A stretch of 64,000 bases of DNA from contig JAQTNV010000010.1 in the NCBI GenBank assembly GCA_028713675.1, positions 12,790 to 76,789 of the forward strand, read 5' to 3'. Within the stretch, counting starts at the first letter, position 1. The number at the start of each line of letters is the position of its first letter. A model generated the notes under the pieces. That model did not search any database and was not told where the DNA came from. It saw only the letters and a list, made by a program, of their open reading frames with translations. A program made the position numbers and the translations under genes. This stretch comes from a bacterium. GTDB lineage: Bacteria; Desulfobacterota; JAPLJL01. Positions 17,927 to 27,138 of the stretch are shown here, in pieces.

Positions 17927-18975
17927 AAACCATTCCCGCCAATCCCTGGCCCAAAACGGGAAAAGCCCCCAAGGCCGAATCGGATACCGTCCGCAACATT
18001 ACCCGTTTCGACCCGGTCATCAGCGCGCGGAAGGTCCTGAAAACCGAGGCCGAGGCGATTTTGAACCTGATTGATCGCCTGGACGACAGTTTCCGGAACG
18101 CCGTCAACCTGATCCTCGCCTGCGAGGGCAAGGTGGTGGTCACCGGGCTTGGGAAATCCGGGATCATCGCCCACAAGTTCGCCTCCACCCTCTCCTCCAC
18201 CGGAACCCCCTCGGTCTTCCTCCATCCCACCGATGCCAGCCACGGCGGCCTGGGCATTCTCTCGGGGCGGGACATGCTCGTCGCCCTGTCCAACTCCGGG
18301 GAAACCGAGGAAATGGTCGATATTCTCCCCGTCATCAAGCGCCTGGGCCTGAAACTCATCGCCATCACCGGGAACCCTCATTCCACCCTCTCCCAAGCAG
18401 CCGATATCTGCCTAGACGCGAGCGTCCCGAAAGAGGCCTGCCCCTTCGGGCTTTCTCCCACCGCCAGCACCACCGCGACCCTGGCCCTCTCCGATGCCCT
18501 CGCCATCGCCCTGATGGAAAGGCGGGGGATCAGCCAGGAGGACCTGGCGCTGATTCACCCGGGCGGAATCATCGGCCGCCGCCTCCTCCTCCGGGTTGAG
18601 GACGTGATGCACACCGGCGAGGAAATCCCCCTGGCCGCGGCCGGGTTAAAAATGCGGGATATTCTCCTGGTCATCACCGGAAAACGTCTGGGGGTGGCCG
18701 GGATCACCAATCCCCGCGGGGAACTGATCGGGGTTATTACCGACGGCGACCTCCGCCGGGCCCTGGAGCGCTACCCTGATCTCCTGGAGCGCCACGTCGA
18801 GGAAATCATGAACCGCGATCCCAAGAATATTGAACGCCAGGCCCTGGCCGCCCAGGCCCTGCACATCATGGAGCAAAACTCGATCACCTCCCTGTTTGTC
18901 TACGACCAGGAGAGGGTCGACGTGCCGGTCGGGGTTGTCCACATGCACGATCTGATCCGGGCCGGGATTCTCTGA
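17923..18975 (+). CDS. kdsD: Arabinose-5-phosphate isomerase (SIS + two CBS domains)
   Basis: A 350-residue KdsD that makes arabinose-5-phosphate from ribulose-5-phosphate, the substrate for KdsA. The SIS domain shows GLGKSGIIAHKFASTLSSTG and ALSNSGETEE, and two CBS domains fill the last 130 residues (VITDGDLRRALE, VVHMHDLI). It is about 25 residues longer at the N-terminus than usual. In many Gram-negatives kdsC (KDO-8-P phosphatase) follows; here the next gene is lptC-like, so the phosphatase must be encoded elsewhere. Confidence 0.95.
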   Translation: MKTIPANPWPKTGKAPKAESDTVRNITRFDPVISARKVLKTEAEAILNLIDRLDDSFRNAVNLILACEGKVVVTGLGKSGIIAHKFASTLSSTGTPSVFLHPTDASHGGLGILSGRDMLVALSNSGETEEMVDILPVIKRLGLKLIAITGNPHSTLSQAADICLDASVPKEACPFGLSPTASTTATLALSDALAIALMERRGISQEDLALIHPGGIIGRRLLLRVEDVMHTGEEIPLAAAGLKMRDILLVITGKRLGVAGITNPRGELIGVITDGDLRRALERYPDLLERHVEEIMNRDPKNIERQALAAQALHIMEQNSITSLFVYDQERVDVPVGVVHMHDLIRAGIL

Positions 18976-19109
18976 GAAATCCGTCCGCATTCAAGCAATC
19001 CTGATTCCGTAATTAATTTTCAAAATACTCTTCCCGGCTGTTCTGTCTTTCCCGCTTCAAATGAATAATAAAATTTGCCTGATCATTTTTCGGGATTAAA
19101 ATTGAGGTT

Positions 19110-19766
19110 GTGACCAGAAGCCAAGACATGCCGGGGAAATTACCCCTCCGGACCTATATCCTGATTATCGTCCTCCTGGGCACCGGGATTTTCTTTTACT
19201 TCCATACCGGGAAGAATCTGATCGGGACAAAGGTTCCTCCCCGGGACCAGGCCGGCTTCCAAAGCAGCGTAAGGATTGCGGACGTTTTCTATGCCCGGAA
19301 CGAGGGGGAAAGACTCGCCCTGAAAGTCCGCGCCGACTCGGCGGAATACCGGGAAAATCCCCGGATCGCCACCCTGGAGAAAATCCGGGCCCGGGTCTAC
19401 CCCAAATCAGGCGGCGAGATCAGTATCTTCAGCGACTTGGGGCAGTATGATCTCGACCGGGAAATCCTCTCCCTCCCCGGGGGCGTCACCGCGGTCACCC
19501 AGGACGGGCTCAAAATCGGTGCCGGGAAGGGGTCTTTTAACAACAAATTGAAAGAGCTGGTTTTCGAAACCTTCCTGACCGTGACCGGGCCCAACCTTTA
19601 CGCCCGGGGCGAACGGCTCAGGATCGACACCCATTCCGGCAAGCTTACGATCGAAAACGGCATCGAGGCCGACCTCACCCCGTCCCGGATCCGCACGCTC
19701 CTCAAGGTTCAGAATCCGGACGGAAATCCCGGCGCGGTTCAACCGGCCCAATCGGGTGGAGGGTAA
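19110..19766 (+). CDS. lptC: LptC-like LPS export protein
   Basis: A 218-residue protein with one N-terminal membrane helix (about residues 14-32) and a periplasmic beta-jellyroll. The segments ADSAEYRENPRIATLEKIRARVYPK and LFSDLGQYDLDREILSLPG-type repeats fit the LptC/YrbK pattern, in which modified sugar-lipid is handed from LptB2FG to LptA. Starts: GTG at 19110 with a GAGG close upstream, or the ATG at 19128. Its position after kdsA-kdsD supports the call. lptA and lptB are not adjacent. Confidence 0.75.
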   Translation: MTRSQDMPGKLPLRTYILIIVLLGTGIFFYFHTGKNLIGTKVPPRDQAGFQSSVRIADVFYARNEGERLALKVRADSAEYRENPRIATLEKIRARVYPKSGGEISIFSDLGQYDLDREILSLPGGVTAVTQDGLKIGAGKGSFNNKLKELVFETFLTVTGPNLYARGERLRIDTHSGKLTIENGIEADLTPSRIRTLLKVQNPDGNPGAVQPAQSGGG

Positions 19767-19830
19767 GGCCGGGCTGGCAACCATTACGAATGCGTTTTTC
19801 CCCGCCTGACCGGGAAACCAACCACGCTCA

Positions 19831-22713
19831 ATGAAAACCCTGCTTTTTTCCCTGCTCCTGTCCCTGCTCGCCGTCCCGCCCGGCCAGAAATTCTTCCGCC
19901 TGGAAACCGAGCATTTCGTGGTCAACTTCCCCGCCGGGGAGGAAAGCCTGGCGGCCGAAATTTCCGGGATGGCCGAGGACGTCCATCGGCGCCTTTCCCC
20001 CCTGCTGGATTACACCCCGTTGGAAAAAACCCAGATCGTCCTCACCAGCCATACCGACATCGCCAACGGCCTGGCCACCCCCTTTCCCCTGAACACGATC
20101 GAGATCTATCCCGCTCCCCCGCCGGTGGAATCCTTCCTCGCTTACCGGGACTGGATCTACACCCTGGTCCTGCACGAATACACCCACATCCTCCACCTGG
20201 ACCAGGCCCGCGGGTTGACCGCGGTCTTCCGGAAAATCCTCGGGCGGGTGATCTTTCCCAATATGGTCGAACCCACCTGGCTCATTGAGGGGATTGCCGC
20301 TCACACCGAGACCGAGCTGGGCGGCAAGGGCCGGGGCCGGAGTCCCTTCTCGGACCTCGTGCTCCAAACCGCGGCGCGGGAAAAACGCTTTCCCCCGATT
20401 GACCGGGGCAGCGGGACCCTGGCCAGCTGGCCGGGCGGCAAATACCCCTACATCTTCGGATCGGGGTTCTACCGCTACCTGATCGAGACCTACGGCGCGG
20501 AAACCCCTTACCGACTTGAGATCTCCCACTCCCGGAGGATTTTTCCTTTCCTGATCAGTCTGAACTCAAGGAAAATCCTGGGTAAAAGCTACCCGACCCT
20601 CTGGCGGGAATGGGGGCAGTCCCTCCGGGATAAATCCCTGTCCCCGGAGGTTTCCCCGGCCGGAAACCCGGAACCCCGGCCGCTCACCGCTTCTCACGAA
20701 TTCACTTACGGGGCGAGGTACTCCCCTTCGGGCCGGGAGATCGTCTATACCCAGGAAAATCCCCGGGAGTATCCGGGGCTTTTCCTGATCCCGGGCGACC
20801 GGCCCGACTCCCCGCGAAAACTCGTCTTCCGCAACTCGGGGTCCACCCTGACCTTCGGCCCGGAAGGAAAATCCCTGATCTTCGACCAGGAGGAAATCAA
20901 CTGGAAAACCGAGATCGTTTCGGACCTCTACCGGTTCGACCTGGAGGAGAAACACCTGGTCCGCCTCACCCGCGGACGGCATTTGACCTATCCCGATTAT
21001 TCCCCGGCCCGGGACGCGCTCGCGGCCACGCGCCTGAAACCCGGGCGGAGCGAGATTGTCCTGCTCGACGGGCAAGGCCACAACCCGGAAACCGTCTGGT
21101 CCGGAACCGCGGCGCTCCCTCTCGCCTTCGAGCCCCGTTTTTCCCCCGACGGGCAAAACCTCGTCTTCTCCGCGGCCGACGCCTCCGGGAACCTGGACCT
21201 TTACCTCCTGGATCTTTCGACCCGGAATCTCGAACGCCTGACCTCCGATCCCGGGGATGACATCTCCCCAACCTGGTCCCCGGACGGGAAAGAGATCTTT
21301 TTCTCCTCCAGCCGGAACGGGAAATACAACCTTTACGCTTATTCCCCGTCCGGGAAAAATCTCCGCCAGGTCACCGATCTTGAAACCGGGGCCTTCGCCC
21401 CCGCCGTCTCCCCGGACGGAAAGGAAATCCTTTTTTCGGGCTACCGGGCTTCGGGATTCGATCTTTTTACTATTCCCTGCGAACCGGAGAAATGGCACTC
21501 ACTTCCTCCCGAATACCCCGAGCCAGTTTCAGCAACCAATTCTCAACCTCTCCAACTCACGGATCCTTCTGCTTTCCAACTCACCAACTCACTAACTCAC
21601 CAACCTGCCAACTCTTCAACGCTCCGACTCTCTAACTCACCCTCTTCATATTCCCCCTGGGCGGGGCTGATTCCCCGTTTCTGGCTCCCGTTCCTGTACT
21701 CCGAACAGGTCAATAACGACCTGAAAGGGGTCGCTGCCGGCATAATCACCTACGGCCGGGATGTCCTGGGCCGGCATCTTTACATCCTGAATCCCTTCTA
21801 TCACACGGGGGCGAAGCGGGCGGGCGGATACGTCTATTATGAGGAGAATTCCTTTTATCCCCGGCTTTCCCTTTCCGCCTCCCTGGACTACCTTCCCAAG
21901 GAATGGGGGCAGGGTGAATCCCGGCGATTTTTCTGGCTGCATTCCCAGGAAAGCCGGGCGGCGGTCACTCTCCCTTTCCCTTCTTATCAAAAATCAGCGG
22001 CGTTCGTGCTCGCTTTTAATCAAAACTATAAAAAACCCCTTTCCGTCTTCCTGCCCTCCGGGGATAAACCCCAGCCGATCTGGCTCCTGGGACCGGAGGT
22101 GGCCTTCATCTACGACTCCGCCCGGGCCTTTCCCCTTTCCCCGGGAACCATCCAGGGGCAATGGGCGATGCTGGGGGCGGAAAAGACGTTCAGCATCCGG
22201 GATGGCGAAGTGGAGGATATCACCCGTTTCCGGGCGGACGAAATCCTCTTTTTTCCCCTCCCCGCCCGGGCCGCGGCTTCCGTCCGGACCGGTCTCAGCT
22301 ACCGGCCCGACAGTTCCTACCAGCTTACCCCGCGGGGGTACCCTGACCCCGACATCTTCCCCAAATATGCCGCGCTGGTCGGCCTCAACCTGAAAACCAT
22401 GCCCTGGGTCATCGAGCGCGGCCTTTTCACGCTCCCGGTCTACCTCAACCTGATATACGCTTCGGTCTTTTCGGATCTCGGGCTTTCCGGGGCCGATCTT
22501 TATGAATTGCATTCCTTCCGGACCGGGGTGGGAGGCTCCCTCAATCTGAAAACCACCCTGGGCTACTCGATCCCGGTGGTTTTCAGTTTTACCTTGGCCC
22601 GGGGATTGAACCAGGATGGTGAAACCCAACTTTATGCTACAATGAATTACGATCTTTTTGGGTTAAACAATGAATATAGAAGAAATCCGGAAATATTTCC
22701 CCGTCGTAGATGA
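19831..22713 (+). CDS. Secreted peptidase-like / TolB propeller / outer-membrane barrel protein
   Basis: A 960-residue, three-part protein. A signal peptide (about 1-16) is followed by a peptidase-MA-like gluzincin domain: HEYTH at 115-119 and WLIEGIAAHTE at about 150 give the zinc ligands and active Glu. From about 290 to 550 come PD40/TolB beta-propeller blades (ARYSPSGREIVY, PRFSPDGQNLVFSAAD, PTWSPDGKEIFFSS, PAVSPDGKEILFSG). A low-complexity linker (about 565-605) made from an 8-bp DNA repeat leads to a C-terminal beta-barrel-like region rich in alternating aromatics. The tail after NYDLF overlaps the next gene by 44 bp. This is probably an outer-membrane protein with a surface or periplasmic peptidase; the substrate is unknown. 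Confidence 0.75.
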   Translation: MKTLLFSLLLSLLAVPPGQKFFRLETEHFVVNFPAGEESLAAEISGMAEDVHRRLSPLLDYTPLEKTQIVLTSHTDIANGLATPFPLNTIEIYPAPPPVESFLAYRDWIYTLVLHEYTHILHLDQARGLTAVFRKILGRVIFPNMVEPTWLIEGIAAHTETELGGKGRGRSPFSDLVLQTAAREKRFPPIDRGSGTLASWPGGKYPYIFGSGFYRYLIETYGAETPYRLEISHSRRIFPFLISLNSRKILGKSYPTLWREWGQSLRDKSLSPEVSPAGNPEPRPLTASHEFTYGARYSPSGREIVYTQENPREYPGLFLIPGDRPDSPRKLVFRNSGSTLTFGPEGKSLIFDQEEINWKTEIVSDLYRFDLEEKHLVRLTRGRHLTYPDYSPARDALAATRLKPGRSEIVLLDGQGHNPETVWSGTAALPLAFEPRFSPDGQNLVFSAADASGNLDLYLLDLSTRNLERLTSDPGDDISPTWSPDGKEIFFSSSRNGKYNLYAYSPSGKNLRQVTDLETGAFAPAVSPDGKEILFSGYRASGFDLFTIPCEPEKWHSLPPEYPEPVSATNSQPLQLTDPSAFQLTNSLTHQPANSSTLRLSNSPSSYSPWAGLIPRFWLPFLYSEQVNNDLKGVAAGIITYGRDVLGRHLYILNPFYHTGAKRAGGYVYYEENSFYPRLSLSASLDYLPKEWGQGESRRFFWLHSQESRAAVTLPFPSYQKSAAFVLAFNQNYKKPLSVFLPSGDKPQPIWLLGPEVAFIYDSARAFPLSPGTIQGQWAMLGAEKTFSIRDGEVEDITRFRADEILFFPLPARAAASVRTGLSYRPDSSYQLTPRGYPDPDIFPKYAALVGLNLKTMPWVIERGLFTLPVYLNLIYASVFSDLGLSGADLYELHSFRTGVGGSLNLKTTLGYSIPVVFSFTLARGLNQDGETQLYATMNYDLFGLNNEYRRNPEIFPRRR
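21576..21639. repeat. 8-bp tandem array inside a coding region
   Basis: Eight uninterrupted 8-bp steps: CCAACTCA, CCAACTCA, CTAACTCA, CCAACCTG, CCAACTCT, TCAACGCT, CCGACTCT, CTAACTCA. It encodes the Asn/Ser/Thr/Leu-rich linker between propeller and barrel without a stop, although 8 is not a multiple of 3. Confidence 0.9.
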
Positions 22714-23806
22714 GCTGATCTACCTTGACCACGCCGGGGTGTCCCCCCTTTCCACCCGGGTGGTGGGAGCGGTGGAGGGATTTCTCCAGCGGGCCTGCGA
22801 AGGCGCGGGCATCTTCACCCAGGAATTCGACCAGGAGGTGGAAAGGGTCCGCGACCAGGCCGCTTCCATACTTGGGGCCCACCCGGACGAAATCGCTTTT
22901 GCCAAGAACACCTCGGAGGCCCTTTCCTGGGTGGCCGCGGGCATCAATTGGTTCCCGGAAGACAAGGTCATCATCAACGACCTGGAGTTTCCCTCCAATG
23001 TTTATCCCTGGATGAATCTGAAGGAAATCGGCGTGGAGCTGAAAACCATCTCCGCCGCCGACGGCCGGATTACCCCGGAGATGATCGAATCCCAACTCGA
23101 TCCCCGCACCCGCCTGGTCGCCCTTTCCTCGGTCCAGTACCAGAACGGCTTCCGGGCCAACCTGGCGCAGATCGGGAAGATCTGCCGGGAACGGGGCATT
23201 CTCTTCTGCGTGGACGGAATCCAGAGCGTGGGGGCGATCCCCCTGGATGTCCATGACGAGAAAATTGACTTCCTCGCCGCCGACGGCCACAAGTGGATGC
23301 TGGCCCCGGAGGGGGTGGCGATTTTCTACTGCCGCCGGGAGAACCTGGAGCTGCTCAAACCCCTCTCGGTCGGGTGGAAAAGTGTGGTCAAGCCCCGGGA
23401 GTTCGACCGGATTGATTTTACCCTCCGCTCGGACGCCGCCCGCTTCGAAGGCGGAAGCCTGAACATCATGGGCATCTTCGCCCTCGGTTCCGCCCTCGAC
23501 CTTCTGATTGAAATCGGGATCGAGTCGATCTACGAGCGGATCCTCACCCTGACCAACTACATTTACAAGGAAGCCAAGGAACGCGAGGTTCCGGTGCTTT
23601 CTCCCTGGGGGAAGGGCGAACGTTCGGGGATCGTGAGTCTCAAGGTGCAGGATCCCAAGTTCATCCACCGCAAGCTTCTCACCGAAAAGATCGTGACCGC
23701 GGTCCGGGGCAACGCCCTGCGGCTCTCCCCGCATTTCTACAACACCGAAGCCGAAATCCAGCAATTTTTTGAAACCCTGGAAAGACTGACCGCCAAGAAG
23801 CAATAA
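22670..23806 (+). CDS. Class V (PLP) aminotransferase, cysteine-desulfurase-like
   Basis: A 378-residue fold-type I PLP enzyme of the class V family (cysteine desulfurase, isopenicillin-N epimerase-like). The visible signatures are YLDHAGVSPLS near the N-terminus, FCVDGIQSVGAIPLDV (Asp pairing with the pyridine ring) and FLAADGHKWMLAPEG, where the Lys holds PLP. I cannot distinguish desulfurase, epimerase or kynureninase-like activity, because the mobile Cys loop typical of IscS/SufS is not obvious. It starts inside the end of the previous gene and ends before a strong terminator. Confidence 0.88.
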   Translation: MNIEEIRKYFPVVDELIYLDHAGVSPLSTRVVGAVEGFLQRACEGAGIFTQEFDQEVERVRDQAASILGAHPDEIAFAKNTSEALSWVAAGINWFPEDKVIINDLEFPSNVYPWMNLKEIGVELKTISAADGRITPEMIESQLDPRTRLVALSSVQYQNGFRANLAQIGKICRERGILFCVDGIQSVGAIPLDVHDEKIDFLAADGHKWMLAPEGVAIFYCRRENLELLKPLSVGWKSVVKPREFDRIDFTLRSDAARFEGGSLNIMGIFALGSALDLLIEIGIESIYERILTLTNYIYKEAKEREVPVLSPWGKGERSGIVSLKVQDPKFIHRKLLTEKIVTAVRGNALRLSPHFYNTEAEIQQFFETLERLTAKKQ

Positions 23807-23883
23807 TCCCAGTCGGTGTCAGTGTCGGTGACGGGGATAAGAGTATAGGGCATAGGGCAAAGATCAAAAAGCAAAGAATATAA

Positions 23884-23924
23884 ATGATAAAAAAGGCGGC
23901 CTTGCGGCCGCCTTTTTTTATCAT
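23884..23924. terminator. Strong bidirectional terminator
   Basis: A near-perfect stem of about 18 bp: ATGATAAAAAAGGCGGCC pairs with GGCCGCCTTTTTTTATCAT around a short loop, with T-runs on both strands. It lies between the convergent aminotransferase and nrdJ. Confidence 0.85.
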
Positions 23925-24071
23925 AAATAATCCTCCCCTCCCTGGAGGGGAGGGGACTGAGGGGAGGGTGAACGATGCGTTTTCTCACCCTCTCCTTCAT
24001 CCTCCCCCCTCAAGGGGGAGGAAAAATTTACAAATAAAAATACGACAAAGGACGGACAAGACGAGAAAAAA

Positions 24072-24096
24072 AGGCGGGGATAAACCCCGCCCCTAC
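24072..24096 (-). repeat. GTAG-headed hairpin
   Basis: On the minus strand GTAG is followed by GGGCGGGG-TTTA-TCCCCGCC. It has the same head and a TTTA loop like the other REP-like copies here. Confidence 0.7.
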
Positions 24097-24117
24097 AAAA
24101 ACAATTTATTTAATAAC

Positions 24118-24142
24118 GTAGGGGAGCCCCTGGTGGGCTCCC
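24118..24142 (+). repeat. GTAG-headed hairpin
   Basis: GTAG followed by GGGAGCCC-CTGG-TGGGCTCCC. The layout matches the REP-like family although the stem sequence differs. Confidence 0.65.
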
Positions 24143-24153
24143 TCAATTTAATA

Positions 24154-24210
24154 CGCAGGCTTCCCTCGGCCATAATGCCTCGGGATCTGATCGAAAAGCC
24201 TGCGTCTACC
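24154..24210 (-). repeat. 57-bp interspersed element, copy 1
   Basis: On the minus strand it begins GGTAG, then GCAGGCTTTTCGATCAGATC and ends GAGGGAAGCCTGCG. Outer arms CGCAGGCTT and AAGCCTGCG pair. Near-identical copies are at 49466 and 53298. Confidence 0.85.
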
Positions 24211-24214
24211 GCTT

Positions 24215-24242
24215 TTAACCTTGAACCGTGAACACTGAACCT
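24215..24242. repeat. Heptamer array, 4 units
   Basis: TTAACCT, TGAACCG, TGAACAC, TGAACCT, 35 bp beyond the nrdJ stop codon. Confidence 0.75.
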
Positions 24243-24276
24243 CTTAACCTCTGATTTCCACCTTTCTCGCTACTAT

Positions 24277-26874
24277 TTATTCGCACTTGGAGAATCCGCA
24301 GGCCCGGCAGAAGAAGCAGCCGCTGGCGGATTCCATCTGCCCGCCGCATTCCGGGCAGGCGCGGATATCCGTCTTCCCGGAAGCCGGGGCGTGCTCCCGG
24401 GCGGTTTCCGGGGCGGCCAGATGCGGTTCCTCCACCGGGACCGGGTCGGGGGCCGGCGCGGTCTCCGCCGTTCCCGCCCCGGGGGCGGTGGCGATCATCT
24501 CCGGCGGCTCTTTTTCCTTATCCTTCAGGTAACGCGCGGTGGCCTTGGCGATCGCGTCCGCGCAGGAAAGAATCATGCCGCCGCCCTTTTCCCAGGCCGG
24601 CGACGGGCAGCGCACGCTCTGGAGCTGGCGGATGATGGACTCGGTATCCACCCCGGCCCGGAGCGAAAGGGAAATCAGGCGGCTGATCGCTTCCGCCTGG
24701 GAAGCGGCGCAGCCCCCGGCCTTTCCCATGGTGGTGAAAACCTCGAAGAGGCCGTGCTCGTCCTCGTTGATGGTGATGTAGAGATTTCCGCAGCCGGTGG
24801 TCATCCTCCGGGTGTTCCCGTTGATCACTTCCGGGCGCGGGCGGGGGGTCAGCCCCCGGGCGGCGACCTCGCCGGCCGACAGGGGCTTCGTTTCCTGTTC
24901 CTTCGTTTCCGGGCCCGGGGCCGCCTGGCCCAGTCCCGAGGTTAGCACCTGGTTCTCCCGGCTGCCGTCCCGGTAGACCGTCACCCCTTTGCACCCCAGC
25001 TCGAAAGCCTGGAGGTAAACCCGGGCCACGTCTTCCCGCGAGGCCGAGCGGGGAAAGTTCACGGTTTTGCTGACCGCGTTTTCGGTATGCCGCTGAAAGG
25101 CCGCCTGCATCTTCATGTGCCAGTCGGGAGTAATATCATGGGCGCAGACAAAAACCCTCCGCCAAGCGGACGGGATCTTGGACACTTTCTGCGCGTTCCC
25201 CTCCCGGGCCACTTCCTGGATCAGATCGTCGGAATAAAAGCCCTCTTCCCGGGCGATCTGCTGGAAAACCGGATTGATATCGGGAAGCTTGTCGTTATCC
25301 ATCACGTTCCGGGTGTAAACCAGGGCATAAAAAGGCTCGATCCCGGAGGAACAACCGGCGATGATGCTGATTGTCCCGGTGGGGGCGATGGTGGTGACAG
25401 TGGCGTTCCGGCGGGGGGGAAGGCCGAGTTTCGCCCAGCGGCTCCCGGGGAAATTCGGGAACGGCCCCCGGGCGGCGGCGAGCTCCTCGGACATCTTCAC
25501 CGCCTCGGAATTGACGAAGCCCATGACTTCCTCGGCTGCCTGCAGGCCGGGTTCGGAATCGTAGGGAATCCCGAGCAGGGCGAGCAGGTCGGCGAAGCCC
25601 ATGACCCCGAGCCCGACCTTGCGGTTGGCCCGGGTCATCTGCGCGATCTCGGGAAGCGGATAGCGGTTCACCTCGATCACGTTGTCCAGAAAACGGACCG
25701 CGGTCCGGACCGTCCGGCGGAGGTGGGCATAGTCCACCCGGTAGCGCCGGGAAGCAAAACTCTTGGCGGTGGAGTAATCCCGGACTTCCTCGGGGATCCC
25801 CACCCCGTTGCTGGTGACCATCCGGGCCAGGTTGATCGAGCCCAGGTTGCAGGATTCATAGGGAAGCAGGGGCTGCTCGCCGCAGGGATTGGTGCTTTCG
25901 ATCTCCCCGATTTCCGGGGTCGGGTTTTCCTGGTTGATCCGGTCGATATAGATCACCCCCGGTTCGCCGTTGAGCCAGGCTTTTTCCATGATCCGGCGGT
26001 AAACCTCCGGGGCCGAAAGCCGTCCCGCCGCCTTGCCGGTCCGGGGATTTAACAGGTTGTATTCCTCCCCCCGGGCCAGGGCCTCCATGAACTTATCGGT
26101 CACGGCTACCGAGATATTGAAATTATTCAGGCGGTCGGATTTGGTTTTGGCCTCGATAAAATCGAGGATGTCCGGGTGATCCACCCGCAGGATCCCCATG
26201 TTGGCCCCGCGGCGGGTCCCTCCCTGCTTGATCGTTTCGGTGGCGGCGTCAAAAACCGTCATGAAGGAAACCGGCCCCGAGGAAACCCCCTTGGTGGAAA
26301 GCACGGTATCGTTCTTGGGCCGGACCCGGGAGAAGGAAAAACCAGTACCGCCCCCGCTCTTGTGAATCAGGGCGGTATGCTTGATGGCGTCGAAAATGCT
26401 TTCCATCGAGTCGCCCACCGGCAGGACAAAACAGGCCGAAAGCTGTCCGAGTTCCTTCCCCGCGTTCATCAGGGTTGGGGAATTGGGAACGAAATCCAGG
26501 GTGGCCAGGGCCTCATAAAATTCCTGGGCGACTTCCCCGGGTTCCCGGCCTCCGGTCACCTTTTCCTCCGCGGCGGCAATCGCCCGGGCGACCCGGACGT
26601 ACATCTCCCGGGGGTTTTCGATCACCTGGCCGTCTTCGTCCTTTTTCAGGTATCTCCGTTCGAGCACCCGGCGGGCGTTCTCGGAAACTGAAACCGGGGG
26701 GCTGGAAAAAGGCTGCGATCCCCGGGGAGCCAGCGGTCCCGGATGCGGATCGGAAAGATTGACCGGTATCTTGAAGGTTTTTTCCTCAACCGCGAGCGGC
26801 CGGGAATTGGCTTCCTGGTTTTCCGCGGACTTTGACCTCTCGGAATGAAATTCCTGTCCCGTTCGTGAACTCAT
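24277..26874 (-). CDS. nrdJ: Adenosylcobalamin-dependent (class II) ribonucleotide reductase
   Basis: An 865-residue class II reductase that makes deoxyribonucleotides without oxygen, using B12. The barrel carries SPTLMNAGKELGQLSACFVLP, NPCGEQPLLPYESCNLGSIN (active-site Cys, Glu and Asn loop) and APTGTISIIAGCSSGIEP. The C-terminus holds a four-Cys zinc-finger-like tail (CPECGG...CRACGFSKCE), as in other NrdJ proteins. The first 60 residues are a low-complexity extension before the usual start near VSVSENARRVLERRYL, so translation may begin later. Two NrdR boxes lie directly upstream, implying repression by NrdR. Confidence 0.96.
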   Translation of the reverse strand: MSSRTGQEFHSERSKSAENQEANSRPLAVEEKTFKIPVNLSDPHPGPLAPRGSQPFSSPPVSVSENARRVLERRYLKKDEDGQVIENPREMYVRVARAIAAAEEKVTGGREPGEVAQEFYEALATLDFVPNSPTLMNAGKELGQLSACFVLPVGDSMESIFDAIKHTALIHKSGGGTGFSFSRVRPKNDTVLSTKGVSSGPVSFMTVFDAATETIKQGGTRRGANMGILRVDHPDILDFIEAKTKSDRLNNFNISVAVTDKFMEALARGEEYNLLNPRTGKAAGRLSAPEVYRRIMEKAWLNGEPGVIYIDRINQENPTPEIGEIESTNPCGEQPLLPYESCNLGSINLARMVTSNGVGIPEEVRDYSTAKSFASRRYRVDYAHLRRTVRTAVRFLDNVIEVNRYPLPEIAQMTRANRKVGLGVMGFADLLALLGIPYDSEPGLQAAEEVMGFVNSEAVKMSEELAAARGPFPNFPGSRWAKLGLPPRRNATVTTIAPTGTISIIAGCSSGIEPFYALVYTRNVMDNDKLPDINPVFQQIAREEGFYSDDLIQEVAREGNAQKVSKIPSAWRRVFVCAHDITPDWHMKMQAAFQRHTENAVSKTVNFPRSASREDVARVYLQAFELGCKGVTVYRDGSRENQVLTSGLGQAAPGPETKEQETKPLSAGEVAARGLTPRPRPEVINGNTRRMTTGCGNLYITINEDEHGLFEVFTTMGKAGGCAASQAEAISRLISLSLRAGVDTESIIRQLQSVRCPSPAWEKGGGMILSCADAIAKATARYLKDKEKEPPEMIATAPGAGTAETAPAPDPVPVEEPHLAAPETAREHAPASGKTDIRACPECGGQMESASGCFFCRACGFSKCE

Positions 26875-26903
26875 TTCCCTCTCCTGAATTGAATGAATTT
26901 TAC

Positions 26904-26944
26904 CCAGATATTGTTATCCTTCGACCTGATCATACTACATATTG
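26904..26944 (-). promoter_or_regulatory. Pair of NrdR boxes, 31 bp apart
   Basis: CCAGATATTG at 26904-26913 and CTACATATTG at 26935-26944 both fit the NrdR core C-w-A-t-A-T-a-T-w-G. Their starts are exactly 31 bp apart, about three helical turns, which is the classical arrangement for this repressor. The nearer box is 30 bp from the nrdJ start. Confidence 0.75.
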
Positions 26945-27138
26945 TATTTTTTCTTGTCAAGACTTTTCTGGCCAGCAACGGAAAAACAACCCCCTGCCGG
27001 GATCATTTTCGGCCTGCCCTTGGCGGGAGACATCTATTCTTCCTTTATTGTCATCCCCGTCCCGCATATGAGTGCGGGACAAACTTCAGCGGGGGTCCCA
27101 AAAATAATGCAAATTAAATTTTTCCTTATTATTAATTT

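Larger units (their letters stand above)
23807..24276. other. Gene-free stretch packed with repeats
   Basis: From left to right it holds a strong bidirectional terminator (23884-23924), a C/G-rich inverted element (about 23934-24023), a GTAG hairpin (24072-24096), another (24118-24142), a 57-bp element copy (24154-24210) and a heptamer array (24215-24242). No gene was seen. Confidence 0.75.
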
